This document shows, piece by piece, positions 62,170 to 64,000 of a stretch of DNA of 64,000 bases (positions are counted from its first letter, which is position 1; each line of letters begins with the position of its first letter). The notes under the pieces were generated by a model that was not told where the DNA came from, did not search any database, and was given only the letters and a program-made list of their open reading frames with translations. Made by a program: the position numbers and the translations under genes. This DNA comes from Diorhabda sublineata (Eukaryota; Arthropoda; Insecta; Coleoptera; Chrysomelidae): positions 31,410,489 to 31,474,488 of the forward strand of contig NC_079481.1 in the NCBI RefSeq assembly GCF_026230105.1, written 5' to 3'.

Positions 62170-64000
62170 TAGTACAGTCAAATTTAGTATATAAAATTTT
62201 TTACTTAATCATTTAGTTAACAAGGTAGTTGAACTTATTTTGCTAAGCTTAAGTGAGATTTTTATGTTTACAAATTTCAACAAAATACTCTTTGGGTAGG
62301 ATAGGTTAGGTTATTACGGTCTATACATTTCGTATGATATCTCGGGACAGAAAAAAAATATCAATATTCGGTGCTTTAGAAGCCGAATTATTTGTAAAAA
62401 TTTGAACCATACCATCCGAAATGAAACTTATAAAAAATATGGGCTCTAGTAAAGAATAAAGTACCCAACAGCTTTAATGTTTTATCCAGTCTAGCTAATG
62501 TACAGTAACTTCTACAAGTTAAATATCAGCTAGTGATAATATAAAAATATTTTCGACTAAGTAAAGAAAAAAGAACGTTCGGAATTAATCATAAATGTTT
62601 GAAAATAATCCACTAGGTACTAAACCTATTTTGCGAAATTTGACTGGGCTATTACATACTATCGAACATGATTTATTCGAGTTATTTCGTTAATAAACGC
62701 GCGCGGGTATTTTCAAGGTCATAGTTGTTACGAAAATCAAACACTTCAAAACTGACAAAGAATATAATTCGATAAGGCTATTTTCGTATTGACAAATAGG
62801 GAAATAAAAATACACTTCTTCTGTTATAAGAATATAAAATGAAATTAAGTCCATAAAACTTCGAGAATTTCTAAAAAAATTTACGGAAACACATGAATTT
62901 TAGTCACTAGTACTTCAAAAACTGCTGTCCAGACATCTCGTATTGTAATTTTATGAATTACCGATTTGATAAAAACTTGGATGACATAAAATCTAATTTG
63001 AGATGTTTTGAACGTGTTTTCGTTAATGTGCATATATACGCGATAATTTTATTTATTTCATAATCAAATATATTATAAAATTTCGTAAATCGCTGTTAAC
63101 TTACACATTTTGATAATAATATTTAAAAATTCCAAAAACTGCACAAATAGTAAATAATGATAGGAAAGTAATTGATTGTTGACTTTAAGATTTTGCAAGT
63201 ATATAGATTGTGTTTTGAAAACTCATTCTAATAACAAATTAAAAGTATCAACCATTTTATAAATAAAAAATGAACATATAAGTACAATGAGACTTCTGCA
63301 ATTAATGCAATATTTAGTGTACCTTTATTTTTATTAGAAACTTCACTATTAATTGATTATAGGACTTTTCAGAAATTATAACCCCGATTCAGTTAAATCA
63401 GCTGATCAGTTTCCGAACGTCGCATTCAGTTTTTCATAGACAAATGAAATAATGTCGTATTTACCATAGACATAGTAATACTATAGAGGGATGAACATAT
63501 ATAAATTTCTTTATTGAAAACATTTTTCATTACTCGAGAAAATTTCGGTAATAATTGAAAAATATACCCTAATCTATCTATCTAAATTCTTCTTTTTAAG
63601 GGATTTTGTTAGCTAGAATTTTGTCTTAATTAATTCAATATATGTGATTATGTTATGAATTTTAACTAACCCCAAAATCAATCTCGTACGTTATAATATC
63701 ATAATAATGATCAAAAAATCACATCTGGGTTAACGTAAAGCAGAAACTATAATTTATTTATTGTGTATGGGACCCATTAAATGTTAAGGTTAGAAATGCT
63801 TGTGTTAAATAGATTGAAATTAAAACCGTTATTTGACTTCCATTACGATAAGTTAAGAGAAATTATATTTTAGAGTAATTTGTTTATACAAAAAAATCTT
63901 TCGTTAACGTTGTTTTTAGATTTTATTTTTCGAAATGTCCCTTGTAATAAAAGATATATGATAACATTCCGCTGTCACGTGATCATTTGTTGAAGAGTAT
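62170..64000. other. AT-rich stretch, no gene seen
   Basis: No exon, RNA gene, tandem array or transposon coding remnant recognised up to the window end. Confidence 0.45.

Noticed and set aside
19660..62320. Scattered 'aacctaacc'/'ggttaggtta' motifs as interstitial telomere repeats
   Set aside because: Each site has only about two TTAGG-like units. This is common background in insect genomes.

Overview
This is a eukaryotic, AT-rich, animal window, most probably from an insect and perhaps a beetle. The signs are six conserved metazoan genes with introns (several only 50-60 bp long), relics of mariner, Penelope-like and Tc1-like elements, and insect-style short repeats such as CAGTGTTGCCA ends. 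The order is inferred from style only. I rebuilt the genes exon by exon; every junction named below keeps the reading frame and uses GT..AG.

Region 1 (1-18.5 kb) has almost no genes. It carries satellite arrays: a 72-bp family with a 720-bp higher-order period (1213-3212), a 185-bp family with 16 copies (4845-7811), and a gccaatttt-type family in two arrays with higher-order periods of 772 bp (9165-12425) and 979 bp (14000-17520). The third array lies between two pieces of a decayed mariner transposase. A GC-rich island at 13.4-13.7 kb holds a likely signal-peptide exon of an unidentified minus-strand gene.

Region 2 (21.8-30.8 kb) is a compact cluster of housekeeping genes: SAP30 (+, Sin3 histone deacetylase complex), EXOSC9/Rrp45 (-, RNA exosome), DNAJC24/DPH4 (-, diphthamide synthesis) and AGA (+, lysosomal aspartylglucosaminidase). 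SAP30 and EXOSC9 converge with 135 bp between stop codons. The DPH4 stop is 63 bp from the EXOSC9 start on the same strand. DPH4 and AGA diverge from a 479-bp spacer with a palindromic GC-rich core.

Region 3 (33.5-58.8 kb) is BCAS3 (rudhira in flies) on the minus strand. Seven shared exons can join, in frame, to either of two last exons: a long one at 43602-44722 or a short one at 33542-33693. Its introns and the space between the last exons hold four more satellite families (about 320, 166, 615 and 266 bp), each with inverted or palindromic structure.

Region 4 (60.4-64 kb) holds the MAGE-family gene NSMCE3 (+, SMC5/6 complex), a decayed mariner copy, and then nothing recognisable. The genes have no shared pathway, although four of the six act in the nucleus or in RNA and protein housekeeping. 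The main novelty is the density and structure of the satellites around and inside conserved genes, and the two last exons of BCAS3. All identifications come from reading the sequence and remembered family features; no database search was run.
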